NCBI GenBank assembly: GCA_963817755.1
Contig: CAWFPB010000003.1
Location: 1,280,665 to 1,344,664 of the forward strand
Direction: 5' to 3'
DNA length: 64,000 nucleotides
Source: Oleiagrimonas sp963817755
GTDB lineage: Bacteria; Pseudomonadota; Gammaproteobacteria; Xanthomonadales; Rhodanobacteraceae
Part shown: positions 36,991 to 47,465 of the stretch, in pieces
Layout of the letters: every line of letters begins with the position of its first letter
How positions within the stretch are numbered: the first letter of the stretch is position 1
Made by a program: the position numbers and the translations under genes
Notes under the pieces: generated by a model
The model's database searches: none
Told to the model about the DNA's origin: nothing
What the model saw: only the letters and a program-made list of their open reading frames with translations

Positions 36991-38370
36991 TTACTGACCG
37001 ATGTTGCGCAGGCGCTCGCCGGACATCAGGTTGCGCTCGATCTGCTCCAGGCTCACGCCCTTGGTCTCGGGCACGAACCAGATCGTGAACAGCAGGAACA
37101 GGATGTTCAGGCCGCCGTACAGCCAGAAGGTCTGTGCCGCGCCGATGCCGTTGAGCAGGCTGAGGAAGGTCAGGCCGACGATGGCGTTGGCGACCCAGTT
37201 GGTCAGGGTCGAGACGCCGATGCCGAAGTCGCGCCCCTTCAGCGGCTGGATCTCCGAGCAGATCGCCCACACCAGCGGACCGGCCGACATCGCGAAGCCC
37301 ACGATGAACACCAGCAGCATCGACACCGTGAAGATCTGCTGGCCCTGGGTGGCGATGCCCGTGTGCATCATCGTGCCCACCGCACCCAGGCCGGCCGCCA
37401 TGACCACGAAGCCGGCGTACAGGATCGGCTTGCGCCCGATGCGGTCGACGAAGGCGATGGCGATGAAGGTGGCCAGCACGTTGGTCACGCCCACGATCAC
37501 CGTGGCCCACATCTGCGCGTTCACGCCGAAACCGACGTGCGCGAAGATGCGCGGGGCGTAGTACATGATCACGTTGATGCCGGTCAGCTGCTGCACCACC
37601 TGCAGCCCGATGCCGAGGCCGACCGAGCGACGGAAATTGCGGTTCTGCAGGAACATGTGCCAGCCGCGCTGCGGGATCTTCAGCTGCTCCTGGATGTCGG
37701 CGACTTCGCGCTCGACCGCCGCGGGATCCGTGCGCAGGTGGTTGAGCACTTCATGCGCCTCGCTGGAACGACCACGCATGACCAGCCAGCGGGGACTCTC
37801 GGGCAGGCTCAGCACGCCGACCAGGAACAATGCGCCCGGAATGGCGATGACGCCAAGCATCCAGCGCCATTCACCGTGGTGGCTGAACCACAGGTTGGAC
37901 AGGAATGCGCCCAGGATGCCGATGGTGATCATCAGCTGGTACATCGAGATCATCGCGCCACGCGTTTCCTGGGGCGCCACCTCGGCCAGGTAGAGCGGCG
38001 CGGTGAACGCCGCCACGCCGATGGCGATGCCGAGCAGGAATCGCGCCAGCAACAGGAACGCCGGCGACCAGGCAAATGCGCAAAGCACGGATCCGATCAC
38101 GAACAGCGCCGCACTGATGATCAACGTGCGTCGACGCCCCAGGGCCGAGGACAACCAGCCCGCACCCGCGGCTCCCGTGGCCGCGCCCCACATCATGATG
38201 CTCACGATCCATTCGATGTAATTGTCGCTGATGTGGAAATACGCCTGGATGAACTGCTCGGCACCGGAAATGACGCCGATATCGAGGCCGAACATCAACC
38301 CGGCCAACGCAGCCAGAAGATAGGTAAACAAGGTGGATCGGCGCCTCGGCGCCGCGGCTGCAGTGTTCAT
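36991..38370 (-). CDS. MFS sugar:proton symporter
   Basis: 459 aa with 12 membrane segments. Sugar-porter signatures are GLMFGLDIGVISGA (segment 1), ALGRRRTLI, PESPRWLVMRGR before the central loop, QQLTGINVIMYYAP in segment 7 and PETKGVSLEQIE at the C-terminus. It is related to GalP/XylE-type transporters; hexose or pentose cannot be told apart. GGGGGA precedes the start at 38370. A 14-bp palindrome 120 bases upstream may bind a LacI-type regulator. Confidence 0.92.
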   Translation of the reverse strand: MNTAAAAPRRRSTLFTYLLAALAGLMFGLDIGVISGAEQFIQAYFHISDNYIEWIVSIMMWGAATGAAGAGWLSSALGRRRTLIISAALFVIGSVLCAFAWSPAFLLLARFLLGIAIGVAAFTAPLYLAEVAPQETRGAMISMYQLMITIGILGAFLSNLWFSHHGEWRWMLGVIAIPGALFLVGVLSLPESPRWLVMRGRSSEAHEVLNHLRTDPAAVEREVADIQEQLKIPQRGWHMFLQNRNFRRSVGLGIGLQVVQQLTGINVIMYYAPRIFAHVGFGVNAQMWATVIVGVTNVLATFIAIAFVDRIGRKPILYAGFVVMAAGLGAVGTMMHTGIATQGQQIFTVSMLLVFIVGFAMSAGPLVWAICSEIQPLKGRDFGIGVSTLTNWVANAIVGLTFLSLLNGIGAAQTFWLYGGLNILFLLFTIWFVPETKGVSLEQIERNLMSGERLRNIGQ

Positions 38371-38489
38371 CGATCGATCTCCCCCGGTGTGCATCGTTGT
38401 GATGACGGATTGTTGGTACGTGCGGCCAGCCCCGGACGCACGAAGGCACGTACATCCAAAGGTAGACCCAATGCGTGATTGCAGGCCAA

Positions 38490-38503
38490 TGCATACGTAT
38501 GCA
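38490..38503. promoter_or_regulatory. Perfect 14-bp palindrome, possible LacI-family operator
   Basis: TGCATACGTATGCA with a central CG lies in the 301-base region between the divergent sugar transporter and glsB-like genes. A central CpG in a palindrome of this size is usual for LacI/GalR-family sites. Nothing else in this gap is clear; no gene is supported there. Confidence 0.45.
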
Positions 38504-38671
38504 CGATGTCCAGGCGGCGTGCAATGCATAATGATCGGGTCCACGCCGCGGACACATGCAACCGTGTGTCATCGAACCGGAGTCTGTTCGAACACGCCCA
38601 AGCCGCGCCGGCAGCAATGACGCGCCAAACAAGCCAGACGTGTCGTCAGACTTCCCCAGAGGAGAGCGCAC

Positions 38672-38920
38672 ATGCACTGGATATGGTTATTCGTTATCGG
38701 ACTGGTGGTCGGCATCGTGGCCAAGATGCTCATGCCCGGCAAGGATCCGGGCGGATTCATCATCACGGCCTTGCTCGGCATCGCCGGCATGTTCTTCGGC
38801 AACTGGCTGGCCGGCGTCATCGGGATCCACATGGGCGGCGAACTGGCCGGCTTCATCGTCGGCGTCATCGGCGCCCTGATCCTGTTGTACCTGTACCGGC
38901 TGGTGACAAGAACGCGCTAG
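38672..38920 (+). CDS. GlsB/YeaQ/YmgE family stress-response membrane protein
   Basis: 82 aa, three membrane segments. Family hallmarks are the glycine-rich VGIVAKMLMPGKDPGGF and ALLGIAGMFFGNWL. These small proteins are induced by stress (transglycosylase-associated family) with unknown mechanism. AGAGGAG lies 6 bases before the ATG. It is followed by a bidirectional terminator shared with the cyclophilin gene. Confidence 0.9.
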   Translation: MHWIWLFVIGLVVGIVAKMLMPGKDPGGFIITALLGIAGMFFGNWLAGVIGIHMGGELAGFIVGVIGALILLYLYRLVTRTR

Positions 38921-38941
38921 CCCGGCGCAGGGCGCACCACG

Positions 38942-38970
38942 AAAAAGGGCGGCCCGAGGCCGCCCTTTTT
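38942..38970. terminator. Bidirectional intrinsic terminator
   Basis: A 13-bp stem (AAAAAGGGCGGCC with GGCCGCCCTTTTT) closes on a three-base CGA loop between convergent genes. Confidence 0.92.
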
Positions 38971-38993
38971 CATTCGTACCCGGTCGAACGCAC

Positions 38994-39503
<510 letters not shown>

Positions 39504-39642
39504 GGCGTGGTCCCGTGATCAAACGACGCATTATATCCGTTCGTCGCTCGCGAAACCCGCACATCGGAATCCGGGCCGTGCCGCTTGTGCGTATCATGGG
39601 CTTTTGCATGGTGGCCCCGCGCCGCGATGCGCATGACCGAGG

Positions 39643-40833
39643 ATGCAGACCGTGGGCGCAGCCACCGCCGAAAGGCACGACAGCACGACCGACGCGCAAC
39701 CGCACTATCTTCGTCTGTCCGCCCTGGGCTGGCTGCATTTCCTCAATGACGGCGCCGCCAACTACCTGCCGGGCGTGCTGCCGGTGGTACTGGTCGCGGT
39801 AGGCTTGGGCACCGGCTATGCCGGGACGGTGATGTCTGCCCTGTTGATCGGGCAGTCGCTGCAGGTGTTCAGCGGCTGGCTTGCCGATCGCATCGGGGGA
39901 CGTGCGCTTCTCGTGACCGGCCTGGTCGGCTCCAGCATCGGTGCGGCGGGCATCGGATGGGCGCCCAGCCCCGGCTGGCTGATCGTCTCGCTGCTGGCGA
40001 TCGGCATCTCCAATTCGCTGTTCCACCCGCAGGCGCTGTCCGGGGCACGGGACCTGAGCGGCTCCCGGCCCGGATTCGGCATCTCGCTGTTTCTGGTCGG
40101 AGGGGAGGTCGGTCGCGGCCTGTGGCCGCTGATCGCCAGCCTGGTGGTGCTCGCTTGGGGTCGGCACAGCCTGTGGCTGCTGGGACTGCCGGCCCTGGCC
40201 AGCATCGTCGCACTCTGGTCCGCCATGCCGGTCCAGCCACGCCGTCCGGCGCACCTGGATGGCGTGGACTGGCACCGCCATGTCGTCCCGCGCCTCTCCC
40301 TGATCGGATTCTCGACGCTGCGCGCGCTGGCCATCTTCGGCAGCGTGACCTACCTGCCGGTGCTGTGGCACCAGCAGGGACGCCCCATGGTCGACGGCGC
40401 GGGAGCCATCGCCACGCTTCTGGTCGTCGGCATCATCGGCAATGTCGGTGGTGGACACCTGGCGGACCGATGGGGACGGCGTACGGTCATGGCCGTATCC
40501 AGCCTGCTGGGGACCGCCCTCTTCGCGGCCTTCATATCGGCCAGCGGCACGTGGACCTGGATCCTGCTGGGATTGCTCGGCATCGCCCTGTTCGCTTCGC
40601 TCCCGCTGAGCGTCCTGGCCGGCCAGGACCTGTTCCCGGGCAACCGTTCGCTGGGTTCGGGCATGGCGCTGGGATTGTCCAACGGGCTGGCCGCACTGGC
40701 CCTGCTGGCGCTCGACCCGCTGGCAAGGGCACACGGCGTGAGTGCCGTGTTCTGGCTGCTGGCACTGGCGCTGCTGGTCGCTGCGCTGCTGTCGCTGGCG
40801 ACACGCCCCGAAGCGCGCAACGCGCAGTCCTAG
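39643..40833 (+). CDS. Fsr-like MFS efflux transporter
   Basis: 396 aa, 12 membrane segments. The first is preceded by LSALGWLHFLNDGAANYLPGVLP, typical of the Fsr (fosmidomycin resistance) group. The repeated MFS loop motifs are LADRIGGR and LADRWGRR. The substrate is unknown; sugars, drugs or organic acids are possible for this group. The stop codon TAG lies inside a CTAG that is duplicated around the mobile element immediately downstream. Confidence 0.85.
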   Translation: MQTVGAATAERHDSTTDAQPHYLRLSALGWLHFLNDGAANYLPGVLPVVLVAVGLGTGYAGTVMSALLIGQSLQVFSGWLADRIGGRALLVTGLVGSSIGAAGIGWAPSPGWLIVSLLAIGISNSLFHPQALSGARDLSGSRPGFGISLFLVGGEVGRGLWPLIASLVVLAWGRHSLWLLGLPALASIVALWSAMPVQPRRPAHLDGVDWHRHVVPRLSLIGFSTLRALAIFGSVTYLPVLWHQQGRPMVDGAGAIATLLVVGIIGNVGGGHLADRWGRRTVMAVSSLLGTALFAAFISASGTWTWILLGLLGIALFASLPLSVLAGQDLFPGNRSLGSGMALGLSNGLAALALLALDPLARAHGVSAVFWLLALALLVAALLSLATRPEARNAQS

Positions 40834-41054
40834 GGAAGCTCTGAACCAGTCTACGTAGGCGGCATGATGTCCAGAAAGTTCGCAGGGTGGTGAGCGTGGC
40901 GCCGCGCAGGCTGGTTGCCTGGGCAAGCCGCGCGCGCCGCCATGAGGGCCTTCTGGACATCACCCCGACCTTTTGATTCAGACGCTTGGGGCCGTTCTGT
41001 CTGCGCGCAGACAGAACGGTGACGCCTGCGTAGACTGGTTCAGAGCTTCCCTAG
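40830..41054. mobile_element. MITE-like non-autonomous element with CTAG target duplications
   Basis: The element itself is 40834-41050 (217 bases). Its 28-base ends (40834-40861 and 41023-41050) are reverse complements with one mismatch and begin GGAAGCTCTGAACCAGTCTA. CTAG occurs directly on both sides (40830-40833, 41051-41054), as a four-base target duplication of the kind made by IS5-type transposases (YTAR target). No transposase frame is present inside; a palindrome GTTCTGTCTGCGCGCAGACAG begins near 40994. The rest of the gap to typA (to 41269) holds only a possible promoter. Confidence 0.8.
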
Positions 41055-41206
41055 ACCGTGCCACCCTCTGGGTGGCCCGCGAGGATTGGCCACCTGGCTG
41101 CGTGCATTGCGCCGTCCGGCCGCGACCGTGATCGGCGTCATGGCCGGGGGCGCGGCCGCTACCTGAACGGACCTGCGAAAGCACTGTTGCAAGGGGCGTT
41201 TTCCAG

Positions 41207-41212
41207 TACAAT
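41207..41212 (+). promoter_or_regulatory. Candidate -10 box for typA
   Basis: TACAAT stands 57 bases before the typA start. The region 17 bases upstream (CTGTTG) is a weak -35 match. Confidence 0.35.
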
Positions 41213-41269
41213 GGAGGGCTCGAATCTCTCTCACAGGCGGCGTGATCGATCAGGTCGCGCCGATTTTTC

Positions 41270-43114
<1,845 letters not shown>

Positions 43115-43251
43115 GTTCGTGCCAACATGATGCGCCCGCGCAGGATTCGCGGGCATGGCGAATACGCCGAACCAGGAACCGCAGGGCCACCGATGGGGGG
43201 ATCGGAAGCCGCTGTTCCCCGTTTTCCCCCCATGCGCATCATGCGAGCATC

Positions 43252-46143
43252 ATGTCGCTGCCACGCCTGCTTGGAATGGGGTTGTTGCTCGGCCTGCCCG
43301 TTTTCGGGTCGGCCGTGGGCGCCGTGCCGCCCGAAACGGCGCCTTCGGCGGTCATGGGCACCCCCCTGCTGCAGCGGTTCGGCCCAGAGGACTACAACGC
43401 GGCCCCGGTACAGCTTGCGGCGGCCTCGGACCGTCGCGGCCGCATGCTGTTCGGCAGCCTCGAGGGCGTGCTGCGCTACGACGGCGAAACCTGGCACCTG
43501 ATCAATATCCCCGGCCATGCCGCCGCCCGCTCCATCGCGCGCGGCGAGGACGGGCACGTCTACATCGGCAGTTACGATTCCTTCGGCTGGCTGGTCACCG
43601 ACGCCTACGGGCGCACCCGCTACCAGTCGCTGATGAAGCCGTCGCACCTGACCGGCAACCAGCAGCACATCGGTACCGTGTGGTCGGTATTGCCCACGTC
43701 CCGCGGGGTATATTTCCGCAGTGACCGGGCGCTGCATTACCTCGATTACGCACACCGGCACGCTCGCAACTGGGCCTTGCCCGAGAATGCGCGCGGCTTC
43801 TTCGTGGATGGCAACGCGCTCTACACGCGCTACCAAGGCAAGGGTTTCGGCCAAGTCGTGGACGGCGTGTTCCATCTCGCTCCCGGAGGCGGGCGTTTTG
43901 CCGATGCGCCGCTGGTGGCCATGCTGCCGATGAAGGGATGGCGCCTGTTGGTGGGCAACGACGGCTTCTACCGCGCCGACGCCCATGGCATCCGGCCGAT
44001 TCCCGGAGATGCGGGACACGCCCTGAAGGGCCACCAGCCCTACACGGCAGCGCGGCTCCCCGATGGAGGCGTCGCCGTCGGCTGCCGCGACGGCATGCTC
44101 TTCCAGTATTCGCCCGGACTTCGCCTTCGCCGCGAGGTCGAGCTGGGCCATTTCGCCATCCGGGCGCTGGCCTCCGACCACGAGAACGGGCTGTGGGCCG
44201 CCACCGAGGGCGGGCTGGTCCGCGTGGCCATGCCCTCGTCCTGGTCGTACCTTGGCGGCCCGCAGGGCGTGAACGGCACGGTGTTCGATTTTTCCTGGTA
44301 CGACCATGCGCTGTGGCTGGCGGGCTCGGACGGCATCACCCGCCTGGCGCAACACCGGCACGGCACGGTGGCCCGCCACATGCCCTGGACCAACTACGAG
44401 GCCTACGCCCTGCTCTCGACCGACCAGGGATTGCTGATCGGCCACCGCGACGGCCTGTTCGTGCTCGATCCGGGCCAAGACAAGCCGCGCACCCTGGTCG
44501 GCAAGAACGCGGGATCGGTCTACATGATGCAACGGTCGACCTATGACCGGCAGCTGGTGTATGCCGTGGGCGAGCATGACCTGTTCCTGATCGGCCTGCG
44601 CGAAGGTCGCTGGCGGCGGCTGGCCTCGATCGAGACCGGAAGCCTCGATGCGGGCGACCTGATCGAAACCGCCCCCGGCGTGGTGTGGGTGGACAATACC
44701 CGCGGTGGACCGCAACGACTGCGCATCGATACCACCGACGGCAAGCTCCTGCAGCAGACCGTCTACGGGGCCGCCGACGGACTCGACCTGGATCCGCACG
44801 AGGGCAGCCTGATCTATCGCCTGGACGGCGTCCTGCATGCCGTGTCCGGCGACAAGGGGTACCGCTTCAACGGCAGGCGCTTCGTCGCTGACCGCTCGCC
44901 ACCGTTCTCGCTGGTCGAGCGCCCCGACGAGCTGACGATCAAGGACACCCCGCTGGGCACGTACGCCTACACGCCCCGCCAGTTGTGGCACCGCCCCCCG
45001 GATGGCAAGACCTGGAGCAAGCTCAACCTCAATCCCAACCTGGCCGCCGGCTATACCAACCTGCGACTGAACCGGGATGGTGTGCTGCGCATCAGCACCT
45101 GGACCGGGATTTTGCAGTACGACCCGCGCCAGCACATCCCGATGCCGGCCCCCCTGAAGCTCTATCTGGATCGCCTTTCCACGCGCCCGGCCAGCGGCGA
45201 GAGCAAGGCCCTTCTGCTGCCGCTGCAAAAGCAGGGCGGAAGCATTCGCGTGCCTCCCGGGAACACCCTGTCCCTGCACTACTCCATGGTCAGCATGAGT
45301 GGTGCCCAGTTCCGGTACCGACTGCCGGGCGTCATGTCCAACTGGAGTGAATGGCGCGACGGCGCGATCTTCATCCGCGCCCTGCGAGCCGGATCGCATG
45401 TGCTCGAGGTCCAGGCGCGCTCACGCAACGGTCGCAGCACGGTCAAGCAGACCTTCCGCTTCGACACGATGCCGCACTGGTACCAGCACTGGTGGGCCTG
45501 GCTGGCCGGCCTGGCCGGGCTCAGTGCATTCAGTGCCCTGCTGACCTGGGCGGTGGTGCAACGCAAGACGCGGCGTTACCGGCGCGCGAACCGGGAACTG
45601 GAGTCGCGCATTGCCGAGCGAACGCGCGAGCTGCAGGCCGCCAACCGGCAACTGGCGGAAATGGCCACCGAGGACGCACTGACCGGCGTCGCCAACCGGC
45701 GTGCCCTGGAGCAGGGCATGAAGCGCGAGTGGATCCGCTGCATGGACCAGCGTCGCTCCCTTTCGGCACTGATGATCGATATTGACCATTTCAAGCAGTT
45801 CAACGACCAGAACGGCCATCTCGAAGGGGACCAGTGCCTGAAGGCGTTTGCCAAGTACCTGCATCAACAGCACAGCCCGCGGCGCGAGTTGCTGGCCCGA
45901 TACGGCGGCGAGGAATTCGCGCTGCTGTTGCCCGACCAGGATCTCGAGCACGCCTACCGCCGCGCCGAGTCGCTGCGTACCAGCGTGGCCGACTCGAACC
46001 TGGGCGTCACAGTCAGCGTGGGCGTGGCCGGCTTCGTCCCCCACCCGGACCTGGACCCGGAAAGCTTGCTCAGGCGTGCCGATGCCGCCCTGTACCGGGC
46101 CAAGCATTCGGGCCGAAACCGAGTGGAAATCGACGAGGAGTGA
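43252..46143 (+). CDS. Membrane diguanylate cyclase with N-terminal beta-propeller sensor
   Basis: 963 aa. A signal sequence (about 1-24) is followed by a long periplasmic region of two-component-regulator-propeller-like repeats (about 40-600), a Y_Y_Y domain (about 675-735), one membrane helix (747-770), a coiled coil (about 775-805) and a GGDEF domain. The active-site motif is GGEEF at 885-889, so c-di-GMP synthesis is expected. The inhibitory I-site is not conserved: the positions of RxxD read PRRE. The start at 43252 lacks a clear Shine-Dalgarno. The ligand is unknown; the architecture resembles sensors for sugars or polysaccharide fragments. Confidence 0.9.
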   Translation: MSLPRLLGMGLLLGLPVFGSAVGAVPPETAPSAVMGTPLLQRFGPEDYNAAPVQLAAASDRRGRMLFGSLEGVLRYDGETWHLINIPGHAAARSIARGEDGHVYIGSYDSFGWLVTDAYGRTRYQSLMKPSHLTGNQQHIGTVWSVLPTSRGVYFRSDRALHYLDYAHRHARNWALPENARGFFVDGNALYTRYQGKGFGQVVDGVFHLAPGGGRFADAPLVAMLPMKGWRLLVGNDGFYRADAHGIRPIPGDAGHALKGHQPYTAARLPDGGVAVGCRDGMLFQYSPGLRLRREVELGHFAIRALASDHENGLWAATEGGLVRVAMPSSWSYLGGPQGVNGTVFDFSWYDHALWLAGSDGITRLAQHRHGTVARHMPWTNYEAYALLSTDQGLLIGHRDGLFVLDPGQDKPRTLVGKNAGSVYMMQRSTYDRQLVYAVGEHDLFLIGLREGRWRRLASIETGSLDAGDLIETAPGVVWVDNTRGGPQRLRIDTTDGKLLQQTVYGAADGLDLDPHEGSLIYRLDGVLHAVSGDKGYRFNGRRFVADRSPPFSLVERPDELTIKDTPLGTYAYTPRQLWHRPPDGKTWSKLNLNPNLAAGYTNLRLNRDGVLRISTWTGILQYDPRQHIPMPAPLKLYLDRLSTRPASGESKALLLPLQKQGGSIRVPPGNTLSLHYSMVSMSGAQFRYRLPGVMSNWSEWRDGAIFIRALRAGSHVLEVQARSRNGRSTVKQTFRFDTMPHWYQHWWAWLAGLAGLSAFSALLTWAVVQRKTRRYRRANRELESRIAERTRELQAANRQLAEMATEDALTGVANRRALEQGMKREWIRCMDQRRSLSALMIDIDHFKQFNDQNGHLEGDQCLKAFAKYLHQQHSPRRELLARYGGEEFALLLPDQDLEHAYRRAESLRTSVADSNLGVTVSVGVAGFVPHPDLDPESLLRRADAALYRAKHSGRNRVEIDEE

Positions 46144-46194
46144 ATCGCGAGCCTCCCGGGTGACAGCGTGCGTTGCGCTGGCCACAATGGGCGC

Positions 46195-46884
46195 ATGTCG
46201 AAAGCAACCCCCGTACTTCTCGCCTGGAGCGGTGGCAAGGACTGCCTGATGGCACTGCAGGCGCTGCGATCGGATCCCCAATGGCAACCGGTTGCGCTGC
46301 TGACCACGGTCACCCGGACCTTCGACCGCGTGGCCATGCACGGCATCCGCCGCGACGTGCTCGAGGCCCAGGCGCACTCCCTGGGCCTGCCCCTGCTGAC
46401 CGCGGACATCGACTGGCCCAGCAGCAACGAAGCCTACGAAAACGCCCAGGCCGGCGCCCTGGCCGTCGCAGCCGAACGATGGCCCGGAGTGCATCATTGC
46501 GCCTTCGGCGACCTGTTCCTCGAGGACGTGCGCGAATATCGCGAGGCTCAACTTGCCCGGCTGGACTGGCAGGGCGTGTTTCCGATCTGGCACACCGATA
46601 CCGCAGCCCTCGCGCGTCGCTTCCTGCAAGAGGGGCATCGCGCGATGCTCACCTGCGTGGACATCACGCAGCTGGATGCCGGCTTCTGCGGCCGCCGTTT
46701 CGACCAGGCCCTGCTCGAGGACCTTCCGCCCGCGGTCGATCCGTGCGGCGAGAACGGGGAGTTCCATACCCTGGCCTTCGACGGACCGGCGTTCCGGACA
46801 CCGCTGGTGCTGCGGTCCGGATCCACGGTCCTGCGCGATGATCGTTTCCAGTACGCCGACTTCGAGCTCGACAATGCCTCCTGA
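46195..46884 (+). CDS. Dph6-type ATP-pyrophosphatase (adenine nucleotide alpha-hydrolase)
   Basis: 229 aa. The PP-loop is WSGGKDC (11-17), and the family C-terminal signature is PCGENGEFHTLAFDGP. In eukaryotes and archaea Dph6 amidates diphthine; bacterial members have no diphthamide and their substrate is unknown. The start ATG at 46195 follows a GC-rich leader without a strong Shine-Dalgarno. It overlaps the mug start by 11 bases, so the two are probably co-transcribed. Confidence 0.85.
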   Translation: MSKATPVLLAWSGGKDCLMALQALRSDPQWQPVALLTTVTRTFDRVAMHGIRRDVLEAQAHSLGLPLLTADIDWPSSNEAYENAQAGALAVAAERWPGVHHCAFGDLFLEDVREYREAQLARLDWQGVFPIWHTDTAALARRFLQEGHRAMLTCVDITQLDAGFCGRRFDQALLEDLPPAVDPCGENGEFHTLAFDGPAFRTPLVLRSGSTVLRDDRFQYADFELDNAS

Positions 46885-47419
46885 GGGCCCACCGATCCTG
46901 CCCGACCTGCTTCGCCCCGGGCTGCATCTGGTCTTCTGCGGTACCGCGCCCAGCCGCCGTTCGGCTCGGGACGCGGCCTACTACGCGCACCCGGGCAATG
47001 CCTTCTGGCCGACCCTGCACGCGGTCGGCATCACCCCGCGTCACTTCGCACCCAGCCAGTTCCGGCAGTTGCTCGAACTGGACGTCGGTCTGACCGACTT
47101 GGCCAAGCACCATTCGGGCAACGACAACCAGCTGCCGCGCGATGCCTTCGATACCGACGCCTTTGCCGCGCGCATCCGTCGCCATGCCCCGACCGCGGTG
47201 GCCTTCACCAGCAAGAATGCCGCCCGCGCCTGGCTGCGCCGCAAGGTCGACTACGGCTGGCAGGAGGAAGGCATCGGAACCACCCGGCTGTACGTGCTGC
47301 CCTCGCCTTCCGGCCAGGCCCGGTCGGCCTGGCGCATCGAGCCCTGGCAGGCGCTGGCCGACTGGCTGCATGCAACCCGAGACGCTTCCCGGGCGCCGCC
47401 CGGGGCCCGCAATGTGTAG
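46874..47419 (+). CDS. mug: G:T/U mismatch-specific DNA glycosylase
   Basis: 181 aa. The active-site region LVFCGTAPSRRSARDAAYYA matches the uracil-DNA-glycosylase-superfamily Mug motif (GxNP/GTAPS type), followed by HPGNAFWPTLHAVGIT. Further signatures are GLTDLAKHHSGND and AFTSKNAAR. It removes uracil or ethenocytosine opposite guanine. The C-terminus is slightly longer than E. coli Mug (168 aa). Confidence 0.9.
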   Translation: MPPEGPPILPDLLRPGLHLVFCGTAPSRRSARDAAYYAHPGNAFWPTLHAVGITPRHFAPSQFRQLLELDVGLTDLAKHHSGNDNQLPRDAFDTDAFAARIRRHAPTAVAFTSKNAARAWLRRKVDYGWQEEGIGTTRLYVLPSPSGQARSAWRIEPWQALADWLHATRDASRAPPGARNV

Positions 47420-47465
47420 ACTGATGGGGTTGTCACCGCTTGCGTGATGTTCCAGGGGACCGACC

